Shown: positions 45,815 through 54,182 of the stretch, one piece after another | How positions within the stretch are numbered: position 1 is the stretch's first letter | How the letters are laid out: each line of letters begins with the position of its first letter | Source: Planctomycetaceae bacterium | GTDB taxonomy: Bacteria; Planctomycetota; Planctomycetia; Planctomycetales; Planctomycetaceae | Direction of reading: 5' to 3' | DNA length: 64,000 nucleotides | NCBI GenBank assembly: GCA_002722955.1 | Contig: PBMZ01000067.1 | Location: 1 to 64,000, forward strand | Made by a program: the position numbers and the translations under genes | Notes under the pieces: model-generated | Seen by the model: only the letters and a program-made list of their open reading frames with translations | The model's database searches: none | What the model was told of the DNA's origin: nothing

Positions 45815-47683
45815 TTACTCGACAGCCTGACTCGCATTACCGGCACGACGCAACTGGTTTGCCTGTTGATCAAACTCTTCCGCTTGCCGCATTCTTTGCT
45901 CTTCCTCGAAGCGCCAGCGTGTCATGTACCGCAGGCCGTTGGCAGTGATCTCCAAACAGCGAGCCTTGAACTCGTTGTCGATCATCGCCTGGATGATTGA
46001 CTCTTCGAGCGTCACGGGAAGCAACGGATTTGATCGCCGTTGGCACTTCTTATCCAACCAACCTTGTTGTTCGACCACATCGAACGCTTCACGGCCCAGC
46101 AGATGAAAGCCCGTCAACGTGGGATGCACATTGTCATGGAACATGGACTCATCCAAGATGCCATGCGGCGTGTGAGGTCGCAGGACGTCTTCGGCTTCGA
46201 TCAGCGGAACGTCTTTCTCGGCGGTCACATCGCGGACAACTTGTTGATAGTCGGACATCATTCGAATCGGATGCCCGTCATAATCCTTTGCCAGTGCAAA
46301 GTGCTGGCGAGCTTTCTGGTACTCACCAAGCTCCATCAAGCAATGTCCCAACCGATAATGGAATTCGGCAAACCGAGGTTCTCGCGTCAACATAATCCGA
46401 TAAGCATCAATGGCATCGCGCCATTTCTTACTAGCTTCCAACTTCCGTGCGGACAGATATCCGACCCGCAAAGCGGCAAGCTCCTTCGCAGAACGTTCTC
46501 GCAATGGGACGCTTCTGTTCGGATCAAAGTTTGACTCGGCGGACGCTGGTACAAACACCAGCAGCGGAATCTGATGTCGCTGGCAATAGTCAACGAACTG
46601 TGTCATCTGTGATCGAAACAAAGCCAAGCGTCTCGGGTAATCTGTGCCGCGACAGATGTGCCGATCAACGAGTCTTGCTTCGCTCAAATGAAACTCACGA
46701 ATCGCGGATCGCTGAGCCAGAAAGCGGTCAACAACACGAAAGCTTGGCGAATACCAAAGCCACGAATCCAATGGCGGTGTGATGCTTCGTGCGTTCCGCG
46801 TCAACTCATGCATGTCGTGATAGAACTCGTTGTGGCCGCTGTATAACACGATCAAATCGGGACGATGAGTGGCGCCTTTCAGTTCCGACACTGCCATCTT
46901 GAAATTGATGCCGCCAACAGCCAAGTTCTCGACAACCGGCGACGGTTCATAGCCCGCGCGAAGTTGGAACTCGAGCACTTTGGGGATGCCGTATCTGGGC
47001 TGATACGGGTGCCCTAACATCGTCGATGCACCTAGCGCCACAACATGAAAGTGATCGGCTGACGGTGGGCAGGACTGGGGCAAGGCCAGCTGCTGGCCTT
47101 GCCTTTCAACAAAGCCCATGAACGGTTCGAGCAACACAAGACACAACGTCACCGAGACCCACGGCTTTACCCATCGCAGCGGCTTACGCCGCCGGTCTTC
47201 GTCAGGTTTTTCACGGCGAACCAACCAAGCAAGAATCAACGGAACGCCAATGGCCACAAAACTCCAACCGCCAAGGATGGCTGCCCTCAGCAATAACTGA
47301 AGACCTCGAATAAACACCAACTCCAACAGATGCAGCCAGTTGAGCACGGCGATCAACGGCACCAACAAATGGACAATGGCTGCATGCTTTCTCATAGCCA
47401 CAGCCGGAAAGCGAAGCAGCAACAAGATGAGCGCACTTCCGAGCAACTCGGAAATCCCCATCCAGAGCCCCCACTCAATCTGGAAACCCTTTAACGCACT
47501 AAAATGGCTAAGCGGCACAATCGTGAAGACGAGGCAAAGCAAAAGGGCCCAACCCACAAGCAAGCGCCCCGACCAGATCGATCGACTTGAAGGCAAGCAA
47601 CCATCTTCGTTCGGCGCAGCATCGGAGGTAACTTCATCGCTTTCAGTGGGCTCAGTGGACGGAGCGTCGGGCGAGTCGGACAC
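45815..47683 (-). CDS. Membrane SGNH/GDSL hydrolase with TPR-like region
   Basis: The 622-residue protein has an acidic cytoplasmic N-terminus and about five membrane segments ('LLVGWALLLCLVFTIVPLSHF', 'AAILGGWSFVAIGVPLILAWL'). An SGNH hydrolase domain follows: block I 'VVALGASTMLGHP' with the catalytic Ser, 'LIVLYSGHNEFYHDM' with the oxyanion Asn, and block V 'DNVHPTLTGFHLLG' with Asp and His. TPR-like helices lie in between ('FAEFHYRLGHCLMELGEYQKAR'). Such enzymes hydrolyse acyl esters, often on envelope sugars. It ends shortly before a hairpin; its start lies near the ruvX stop, so ruvX and this gene are likely co-transcribed. Confidence 0.8.
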   Translation of the reverse strand: MSDSPDAPSTEPTESDEVTSDAAPNEDGCLPSSRSIWSGRLLVGWALLLCLVFTIVPLSHFSALKGFQIEWGLWMGISELLGSALILLLLRFPAVAMRKHAAIVHLLVPLIAVLNWLHLLELVFIRGLQLLLRAAILGGWSFVAIGVPLILAWLVRREKPDEDRRRKPLRWVKPWVSVTLCLVLLEPFMGFVERQGQQLALPQSCPPSADHFHVVALGASTMLGHPYQPRYGIPKVLEFQLRAGYEPSPVVENLAVGGINFKMAVSELKGATHRPDLIVLYSGHNEFYHDMHELTRNARSITPPLDSWLWYSPSFRVVDRFLAQRSAIREFHLSEARLVDRHICRGTDYPRRLALFRSQMTQFVDYCQRHQIPLLVFVPASAESNFDPNRSVPLRERSAKELAALRVGYLSARKLEASKKWRDAIDAYRIMLTREPRFAEFHYRLGHCLMELGEYQKARQHFALAKDYDGHPIRMMSDYQQVVRDVTAEKDVPLIEAEDVLRPHTPHGILDESMFHDNVHPTLTGFHLLGREAFDVVEQQGWLDKKCQRRSNPLLPVTLEESIIQAMIDNEFKARCLEITANGLRYMTRWRFEEEQRMRQAEEFDQQANQLRRAGNASQAVE

Positions 47684-47689
47684 GTTGGC

Positions 47690-48229
47690 TTACTCTTTAA
47701 ACTGCAAGGAACCGCGCTCGTCGATAGGCCCCGGTGCCTGCCAGCGATCGTCGCTGTCCAAGAAGTTCTGCAGCATGATTTGTGCCGCAATCTTATCACG
47801 ATTTGCCTTGCGCTTCTTGTCGGAGAGCTGACCGTGCTGAAGATAGACGTCCGCCAAGGACGAAGTGTAACGCTCGTCAAAGTAGGCAACGGGCAAGCCG
47901 GTCACTTCGCCGACCCAATCACCGAATGCTCGAGCTTCAGCGGCCTTGCCGCCTTCATCACCACTCATGTGAACCGGCAGGCCGACGACGATTCCTTGGA
48001 TTTGATAATCGTTAGCTAGCTTTTGAATCGCCTTAGCGTCGGCGTCAGTGTTAACGCGATTGTAGTTTTCCAGCGGGCTCGCAATGGACTGATCCGACGT
48101 CGAGATCGCAATGCCTAGACGTTTCGTCCCAAAGTCCAATCCCAACAGTGCGCCTTGATCGGGAAAAACTTGCATGATTTCAGATAGAGGTTGCGGGCGA
48201 GCAAATTCTTGCGTGTCACTGCGAATCAC
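47690..48229 (-). CDS. ruvX: Putative pre-16S rRNA nuclease / Holliday junction resolvase-like (YqgF)
   Basis: The product has the RuvX/YqgF core: 'LLGLDFGTKRLGIA' with the first catalytic Asp, 'GIVVGLPVHMSGDEGG', 'AYFDERYTSSLAD' and 'DKIAAQIMLQNFLD' with the last Asp. It acts in 16S rRNA 5'-end maturation and possibly DNA junction processing. The GTG at 48229 overlaps the upstream gene's TGA (GTGA), favouring coupled translation. The internal ATG at 48175 would give a start closer to typical family members, so the N-terminus is uncertain. Length (about 160-179) is normal. Confidence 0.88.
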   Translation of the reverse strand: MIRSDTQEFARPQPLSEIMQVFPDQGALLGLDFGTKRLGIAISTSDQSIASPLENYNRVNTDADAKAIQKLANDYQIQGIVVGLPVHMSGDEGGKAAEARAFGDWVGEVTGLPVAYFDERYTSSLADVYLQHGQLSDKKRKANRDKIAAQIMLQNFLDSDDRWQAPGPIDERGSLQFKE

Positions 48230-48414
48230 TTACGATCCAAACTTCCGTCTTCGAGATCTAGCTCGTCCATTTGGTTCTTGAACTCGTTGGGGCCGACGAC
48301 GTTCTTTTGAATCAACAAACGCAACAAGGTGCGGTTGAACAATTCAATCTGATCGAGGCGCTGTTTCAACTCGGCAATTTCGTCAATTAGAGATTCATTC
48401 TTTTGGTTTTCCAA
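48226..48414 (-). CDS. Small coiled-coil protein upstream of ruvX
   Basis: A 62-residue protein with a heptad-rich helix ('SLIDEIAELKQRLDQIELFN') and an acidic tail. It overlaps the ruvX start by four bases. It resembles the short partners found before ruvX in some planctomycetes, but I cannot name a family. Codon composition and overlap support it as a real gene; function unknown. Confidence 0.6.
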   Translation of the reverse strand: MENQKNESLIDEIAELKQRLDQIELFNRTLLRLLIQKNVVGPNEFKNQMDELDLEDGSLDRK

Positions 48415-48567
48415 GAATCCAGCTCCGTGATGGGTTTCGAAGGGGATTTTGCACCCCGTTCAGTATAGACCACTTCAATCAAAACTTCAGCAACCTTTGG
48501 AAAGAAAGTGGGGCTTGATCTGGAGAAGCACGCTCGACTCGTCAGTCGTCTCGAAAAGCTGGATTTC

Positions 48568-48975
48568 TCAGGTCCGCTTTCCCTGGAGCCACGAAAGTGA
48601 CGTCTTACGGGCCACTTGCGTCACTGCCACGCCAACGACAACGCCGGCGGAATCGGCCAGCCAATCCATGACATCACAGGTCCGGTTGACGGGGATTTGT
48701 AACAGTTCGTCAGCGATGCCGTATAGCAGCAAAGCAATCGCTGGCAAGTACGCGCGCGTTTTCAGCGAGGTGTTGGTCTTCACGCTGCAAAACGAAGAGA
48801 GCAGCACGGCCAAGCCAAAATATGCACCGAAATGAAGCCACTTGTCCGAGACCTTTTTTGGCATCAAACTTTCGGGCTCGGGCAAATGCGTGGCGATAAA
48901 CAGCGCCAGCCAATAGCCGACCAGCGCAAGCAGAATCCAAAGCCGCAACTTCAGTATGGCAGTAAGTCGATCCAT
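48568..48975 (-). CDS. VanZ-like membrane protein
   Basis: The 135-residue protein has four membrane helices and the VanZ-family core: 'SDKWLHFGAYFGLAVLLS' corresponding to the 'DK..Hf..y..l' pattern, and 'GIADELLQIPVNRTCDVMDW' corresponding to the 'dE..Q...pgR..d..D' pattern. VanZ-like proteins are widespread single-domain membrane proteins; the teicoplanin-resistance role applies only to VanZ itself. No neighbours suggest antibiotic resistance. It lies between ruvX's partner and pilT on the same strand. Confidence 0.85.
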   Translation of the reverse strand: MDRLTAILKLRLWILLALVGYWLALFIATHLPEPESLMPKKVSDKWLHFGAYFGLAVLLSSFCSVKTNTSLKTRAYLPAIALLLYGIADELLQIPVNRTCDVMDWLADSAGVVVGVAVTQVARKTSLSWLQGKRT

Positions 48976-49045
48976 GGAGTCGATCTAATGATGCGCAACT
49001 GATTGTGGTTGATTGTCTCGGCGGTGGAAGAACACGTCGTGGGCT

Positions 49046-50191
49046 CTACAAAATACCAGCGGCTTTGACGTCGATGCCCTTGAGCTTCATCTTCAACTCT
49101 TCGACATTCGGCGAGATTTCGAAAGCAGCCGCGCGGCTGATGTACTCCTTCTGAATGAATTCGTACAAGCTGTCGTTGAACAACTGCATGCCTTCTTGCT
49201 TACACATGGTAATGGCCGACGAGAGTTTTTCGTCCTCGTTTTCCATCACCAATTTACGAACCGTCGGGTTGAACGTCATGATCTCGACGATCGGTACACG
49301 GCCAGGTGCGTCGACGATTGTCTTCAACAATTTCTGACCAACAATGGCTCGCATGTTCATCGCCATACTGGCTCGAAGTGCGTCGTGCATGTCGTTCGGG
49401 AACAAGTCAAGAATACGACTGATCGTACCCGGGGCACTCGAAGCGTGGATCGTTCCAAAGACCAAGTGGCCCGTCTCCGCCGCGTGAATAGCGGTTTCGA
49501 ACGTGTCCCGGTCACGCATTTCGCCCACCAGCATGATGTCGGGGTCTTCACGCACGGCATGCTTCATGGCCACGTGAAAGTCCACAACGTCTTGCCCGAT
49601 TTCGCGTTGATTAATTAGACACTTGTCCTGTGTGTACACAAATTCGATCGGGTCTTCGATGGTCAAGATGTGCTTGCGCATATTCTGGTTGATCCAATCC
49701 AACATCGACGCAATTGTCGTACTCTTACCGCTACCCGTAACACCGGCCAACAACACCATGCCTTGGTCAAACTTGCAAAGCTCTTCCATAATCGGCGGCA
49801 AGTAAAGTTTCTCGAACGGCGGAATGAACCGTTCAATCTTACGAGCGACCATGCCGACTTTACCCAACTGCGTCAGCAAGTTAATACGAAAACGCCAAGG
49901 GTCACCGTCCAAATCAACGACCTTCGCAAAGTCCGCCCCGCCGTCGTGATGGAAGATGTCCAAATTCCGCTGATCCATCATCGGGAACGTGAGTTCAATC
50001 ATCTCACTTTCACCGATGGGGTCCATTTGAAGTTCTCGCAATGTACCCTTGATGCGGAAAACGGGTGGGCGATCAACTTGCAAATGGATGTCGGAGCAAC
50101 CATGTTTGATGGCAAGTCGAAAGATCTTGTCGATCTCGATCGGTTTGTCGGGAACGAAATTCGACTCTTTCCATTCGCTAACCAAAACCAT
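49046..50191 (-). CDS. pilT: PilT-family twitching-motility ATPase
   Basis: About 381 residues from the ATG at 50191. The track start at 50335 runs 48 codons into hisF and reads as noncoding. The protein has the PilT PAS-like N-domain ('AIKHGCSDIHLQVDRPPVF'), Walker A 'GVTGSGKSTTIASML', the Asp box 'ILTIEDPIEFVY', Walker B 'IMLVGEMRDRDTFETA' and the His box 'TGHLVFGTIHASSA'. It powers type IV pilus retraction. The gene follows hisF by 25 bases on the same strand. No pilin or pilB is adjacent, so the pilus genes are elsewhere. The GEMRD motif carries Met where PilT usually has Ile or Leu. Confidence 0.88.
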   Translation of the reverse strand: MVLVSEWKESNFVPDKPIEIDKIFRLAIKHGCSDIHLQVDRPPVFRIKGTLRELQMDPIGESEMIELTFPMMDQRNLDIFHHDGGADFAKVVDLDGDPWRFRINLLTQLGKVGMVARKIERFIPPFEKLYLPPIMEELCKFDQGMVLLAGVTGSGKSTTIASMLDWINQNMRKHILTIEDPIEFVYTQDKCLINQREIGQDVVDFHVAMKHAVREDPDIMLVGEMRDRDTFETAIHAAETGHLVFGTIHASSAPGTISRILDLFPNDMHDALRASMAMNMRAIVGQKLLKTIVDAPGRVPIVEIMTFNPTVRKLVMENEDEKLSSAITMCKQEGMQLFNDSLYEFIQKEYISRAAAFEISPNVEELKMKLKGIDVKAAGIL

Positions 50192-50216
50192 GGGAATACC
50201 TGCTTTTAAGAAGTCG

Positions 50217-50993
50217 TTAAGCTGCCTCCAAGCGAACATGCACGCCGCGATCGGCCATGTACTGCTTGGTTTCTTCAATCGTGTAAGTACCATAGTGAAA
50301 GATGCTCGCCGCCAACGCCGCGCTGGCTTTGCCATCGGTTACCGCTTCAAACAAGTGCTGCGGAGAACCGGCACCACCACTGGCAACGACCGGGATGTTA
50401 ACCGCCTCGGCCACCGCGCGGGTGATTTCTATATCATAACCATCTTGAGTTCCGTCGGCATCCATGCACGTCAAAACGATCTCGCCCGCTCCAAGGCGTT
50501 CAACTTCCTTCGCCCACGGCACGACTTCTAAACCCGTTGGGATTCGACCACCGTTGATGTGAACGTCCCAGACCTCGCGCCCGTCAACTTGAATGCGCTT
50601 TGGGTCAAGGTTGACGACGATACACTGGCTACCAAACTTCAAAGCCGCCTCGCGGACAAAATCCGGATCCTTGACCGCCGCCGAGTTGATCGAGACTTTG
50701 TCGCAACCCGCACTCAGCAACCGTCTAATGTCGTCCAGGTTGCGGATTCCACCGCCCACCGTCAGCGGCATAAACACAACTTCCGACGTTCTACGAACCA
50801 CGTCCAAGATAATATCGCGTCCCTCGTGACTAGCGGTGATGTCCAAGAACACCAACTCGTCAGCGCCCTCTTCTTCGTAGCGCGCGGCGATATCGACGGG
50901 GTCCCCCGCATCGCGCAGGTTCAGAAAATTCACGCCCTTGACGACTCGCCCGGCATGCACATCGAGACAGGGAATTATTCGCTTTGCCAACAT
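50217..50993 (-). CDS. hisF: Imidazole glycerol phosphate synthase cyclase subunit
   Basis: A 258-residue (beta/alpha)8 barrel with the HisF start '[19 protein letters not shown]' carrying the catalytic Asp, a phosphate-binding '[13 protein letters not shown]', and '[16 protein letters not shown]' with the second catalytic Asp. With HisH it converts PRFAR and glutamine-derived ammonia to IGP and AICAR in histidine synthesis. It contains a small deviation 'MDADGTQ' where most have 'MDxDGT'. No other his genes are nearby. Length is normal and the ATG is clear. pilT follows. Confidence 0.95.
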   Translation of the reverse strand: MLAKRIIPCLDVHAGRVVKGVNFLNLRDAGDPVDIAARYEEEGADELVFLDITASHEGRDIILDVVRRTSEVVFMPLTVGGGIRNLDDIRRLLSAGCDKVSINSAAVKDPDFVREAALKFGSQCIVVNLDPKRIQVDGREVWDVHINGGRIPTGLEVVPWAKEVERLGAGEIVLTCMDADGTQDGYDIEITRAVAEAVNIPVVASGGAGSPQHLFEAVTDGKASAALAASIFHYGTYTIEETKQYMADRGVHVRLEAA

Positions 50994-51102
50994 TTCTTCA
51001 CTGTAAATTGCCCAGTTGGCGGCGTCAATGGGATGTCTCTGGCCGGAGGAATTGTGTGCATGTTATGATTCGCTTGCTCTTGCCGAAGGATCCAGATTGC
51101 CA

Positions 51103-51964
51103 ATGAGCGAGCCCGCGTCATCTAAACTTGCTGGTCAACCCACCACGAATCTGCTGGCTGATGCGATGCCCGTGTTGGTGTCGTACATCGACGCCAGCCA
51201 GACCTATCGATTTGCCAACGCCGCATTCCGGCCCTGGTTCGATGTCGCTCCGGAAGAGCTTGTCGGCATGCCGCTGAAAGACTTCCTGGGCGAGAAACGC
51301 TATCAGCAGATCGAACAGCATGTAAAGCTCGCACTGGACGGTTATCAGGTCGAAACTGTTGTCCGAGCGTTACAGCGAGCAACTGGACGACAAAGGTCAG
51401 GACTTCTTAAGACGCGTCGTCGACGGAATGCAGCGACTTGACCGGCTGCTGGAAGACATCTTGATGCTCTCGCGAGCCAAGCGAGTTGGCGATGCCTTGG
51501 ACTTCGTCGATGGGCATGAACTCGTCAACGACGTCATCAAACAGCTCGACCGCCGTATCGCGGAAACGAATGCCGAGATCACCGTCTCTGATGACTTGCC
51601 GAATCTGTTTATCGATCGACGTTGGGTTCGCCAAGCCGTTTTTAATCTCGTCGCCAATGCACTCAAGTTTCATGCCGAGGGTGAAGCACCGCAAGTCGAG
51701 ATTGCCGCTTACGAACCTGCGGACGACAGCGAACCCAACCAAGTAGGTCTTGAAATCCGAGACCGAGGTCCAGGCATCGCGGCGGAACATGCCGAGCGCA
51801 TCTTTGAGATGTTCCAACGCGCGGTCAGACGCCGCGTCGAAGGCACGGGAGCCGGCTTAGCCATCGTCCGAGAAGTCGCCAAACGCCACGGCGGCCATGC
51901 CTGGATGCGGCCACGAGCCGATGGTGGCTCGACGTTCATCATCACATTTCCCGGTGATGATTGA
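51103..51964 (+). pseudogene. PAS histidine kinase with internal deletion and frame change
   Basis: The upstream ORF encodes a PAS start ('MPVLVSYIDASQTYRFANAA') that stops making sense after 'ALDGYQVETVV' near 51362. The second ORF, in another frame, begins mid-kinase at 'LSERYSEQLDDKGQDFLRRV', the end of the HisKA dimerisation helix. It continues with a full ATPase domain ('NLVANALKFHAEGE' N-box, 'DRGPGIAAEHAERIF' G1, 'GTGAGLAIVREVAKRHGG' G2). The rest of PAS and the phospho-acceptor His (H-box) are missing. A deletion joining the two parts out of frame at about 51355-51365 explains this. The protein cannot act as a kinase on itself. Confidence 0.75.
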
Positions 51965-52086
51965 GATCCGGCATTGCTTCTTGGTACTAGGTTTAGCCAT
52001 AACCACCTTTCCATAAAAGGGATTGCGACAGATACACTTGACGCTGACCCTTTTTTGAGTACAAGCGTTCTCGAAATGAGAACAAA

Positions 52087-52685
52087 ATGAGCAGCCATTA
52101 CCAAACGTACTTTTCTCGAAAGCCCGGCAGGCAGTCTTCGGGTTGCTGTTCAATCGCACTGATTCCGCATTTTATTTGTGAGAGATCGCACAGTTGACGC
52201 AATTGAGTCCCGGACAGCTAAAGCGTGAATTGGATCAACTCGCCAATGCAAGTATTCTACGCCGATTTCACCAGGGGCGGCATGTATACTTCCAGGCAAA
52301 TATGGACTGTCCGATCGCCGACGAATTGCGATCAATCGTCATGAAGACGATGGGAGCAGCCGCACAAATCCGACAGGGCTCGGAATTCCTCAGCCGTCAG
52401 ATTAGGTGGGCATTCATTTTTGGATCCCTGGCTAGTCAATCAGAGCAATCTTATAGTGACGTTGATCTCTTGGTCGTGGGCGATGTTACGTTTTCCGATG
52501 TTGTCTCATCCATCCGCAATGTTGAGCAGTCAATTCAGCGCCCCATCAATCCCAACGTCTATTCAGAATCAGAGTTTTGTAACAAGCTGTGTGAAGGCCA
52601 CCACTTCTTGACGCGCGTGGTCTCTGGAGAAAAGCTAATGTTAATTGGAGATGAACATGACATGAGCTCGCTTCTTGCAGGATAG
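52087..52685 (+). pseudogene. MNT-type nucleotidyltransferase antitoxin gene with two lesions
   Basis: The track ORF (52194-52685, TTG start) covers the end of an N-terminal winged helix plus a nucleotidyltransferase core: 'FIFGSLASQSEQSYSDVDLLVVG' (GSxxx..DxD). Upstream in the same frame the missing HTH half is clear: 'LFSKARQAVFGLLFNR' and 'SAFYL*EIAQLTQLS', interrupted by TGA at 52179-52181. The natural ATG at 52087 (MSS...) is one base out of frame with 'PNVLFSK', so there is also a frameshift near 52090-52100. Intact relatives have Arg at the stop position, so CGA to TGA is likely. The gene pairs with the downstream HEPN gene. Confidence 0.75.
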
Positions 52686-53097
52686 ATGGATCCGCGAGCA
52701 CAAGTCATCAGCACAAGAGGTTGCGGACTTGCTAGCAATCTCGGGTCGCGACATCGCTCAAAGCCAAACCCAAGACCTTGGTCCCGAGTGGCGAGACAAC
52801 ATTGCCTACAATGCTGTCCTTCAGTTGGCCACCTTGGCACTAGTGGTAACCGGCTATCAAACTGAGCGGCAAAACAAACATCAGCGGACGAAACGCTGGA
52901 GTTTACCCATCGGTTTGGATAAAGACTTGGTCAACCTAATCGATGTCTGTCGCCGCAAGCGCCACACAAACGTGTGTGATCAGGTCGGAGCAATTTCGGA
53001 CACCGAGGCGACTGAGATAATCCAAATTGCCAAATCGTTGAGGGAACAGATCGCAACATGGCTTGCTGATCAGCACCCGGACTTGCTCGACCCATGA
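52675..53097 (+). CDS. HEPN-domain protein (partner of MNT)
   Basis: The 140-residue helical protein matches the HEPN partners of MNT proteins: 'SAQEVADLLAISGRDIAQSQ', 'WRDNIAYNAVLQLATLALVV' and 'NLIDVCRRKRHTNVCD', which carries the charged motif near the RNase site of HEPN toxins. It starts with TTG at 52675, overlapping the MNT gene by 11 bases. HEPN-MNT pairs are toxin-antitoxin modules in which MNT can AMPylate HEPN. The place where relatives have a Tyr ('..Y D') reads Cys here, so the modification site may be lost. Whether it is toxic or a solo remnant cannot be judged. Confidence 0.75.
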   Translation: MQDRWIREHKSSAQEVADLLAISGRDIAQSQTQDLGPEWRDNIAYNAVLQLATLALVVTGYQTERQNKHQRTKRWSLPIGLDKDLVNLIDVCRRKRHTNVCDQVGAISDTEATEIIQIAKSLREQIATWLADQHPDLLDP

Positions 53098-53108
53098 CAA
53101 ATGCCGTC

Positions 53109-53213
53109 GCGTTGTTTAGCCTGTAGGCTTTGGCACATGTGCGAGTCTTTCGCTTAAGCCGTAACCGCATCCGAGGATCTCGAGAGCCAATCTGCGGCTA
53201 CGGGTTAAACGAA
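53109..53213. repeat. Palindromic repeat (family A), degenerate
   Basis: The left arm 'cgttgtttagcctgtaggct' faces the right arm 'tgcggctacgggttaaacga', with intermediate complementary patches ('cttaagccgtaaccgc' near the middle). More diverged than its relatives. The N-terminal extension of the track's FAH ORF runs through it. Confidence 0.65.
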
Positions 53214-53249
53214 GACGACCGCACAGACAACCCTACGAAAGACAACAAC

Positions 53250-54179
53250 ATGAGACTGTGTCGTTACGAACAGAATGGACGAACGGGAATCGCCTTCTAC
53301 AACGATGATTCCATCATCCCGTTAGCAGCAGCTGCGGATGCCACGGGGGCAAGTGCACCCGAATCGACGTGTTTGATTTCGTATTTGACGAACGGATCGA
53401 ATCGAGGCGCCGCTGTCGAGTTGCAACAACAACTCTCGGACGAACAAAAGGCGAGCCTCGCCATTCCTGTCGCTGATGTAAAATTGTTGGTACCCAATCC
53501 GAACCCCACGAAGCTGATGCTGTTGGCAGGCAACTATTCCAAGCACATCGAAGAGGGCGGCGGCAAAGCGGCCGAGCGAGCACAAACATTTCCATACGTC
53601 TTCATGAAGCCACCGCTAACCACGTTGACGAACCCCGGTGATCCCGTGGTGATCCCGAGCATCTCGCCCGATCATATCGATTGGGAATTGGAGTTGGGTG
53701 TCATCATCGGAAAGCAGGCCAAGGGTGTCTCGGAAGCTGACGCGTTGGACTACGTGGCCGGTTACACGGTTGTCAATGATATCTCGGACCGCAAATTCAA
53801 GCCGAATCCAGACCGCACAGAACGCGAAAAGGACGGCTTCTTCGATTGGCTACACGGCAAATGGCACGACACGTTCTGTCCCATGGGGCCCTGCGTTCTA
53901 CCTGCCGACGAAACGGATGATCCGCAGCAATTGAAGCTCACATTGAAGGTCAACGGCGAAGTCGAGCAAGACGGTTGCACGTCCGAAATGGTCTTTCCAG
54001 TGGCCGCAATTGTCGAGTTTATCTCGAGCTACGTGACATTGGAGCCAGGTGACATCATCTCGACCGGCACGACGTCCGGCGTGGGTTCTGCCAAGGGTAA
54101 ATTCCTGAAACCGGGCGACTTGCTGGAAGCCGAGATTGGCGAGATTGGTCTACTCAGTAATCCCGTAAAAGCCGAGTAG
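53250..54179 (+). CDS. Fumarylacetoacetate hydrolase family protein
   Basis: About 309 residues from the ATG at 53250; the 40 codons before it run through a repeat. The N-terminal part is the family's small domain. The core has 'LLAGNYSKHIEEGG', 'WELELGVIIGKQAKGVSEAD' with metal-binding Glu residues, 'VAGYTVVNDISDR' with the conserved Asp, and 'LEPGDIISTGTTSGVGSAKG'. These Mg2+-dependent enzymes hydrolyse or isomerise 2-oxo acids (acylpyruvates, ureidoglycolate-like). The start is followed three bases after its stop by the aldolase gene, so they form an operon. The substrate is unknown. Confidence 0.88.
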   Translation: MRLCRYEQNGRTGIAFYNDDSIIPLAAAADATGASAPESTCLISYLTNGSNRGAAVELQQQLSDEQKASLAIPVADVKLLVPNPNPTKLMLLAGNYSKHIEEGGGKAAERAQTFPYVFMKPPLTTLTNPGDPVVIPSISPDHIDWELELGVIIGKQAKGVSEADALDYVAGYTVVNDISDRKFKPNPDRTEREKDGFFDWLHGKWHDTFCPMGPCVLPADETDDPQQLKLTLKVNGEVEQDGCTSEMVFPVAAIVEFISSYVTLEPGDIISTGTTSGVGSAKGKFLKPGDLLEAEIGEIGLLSNPVKAE

Positions 54180-54182
54180 CTA

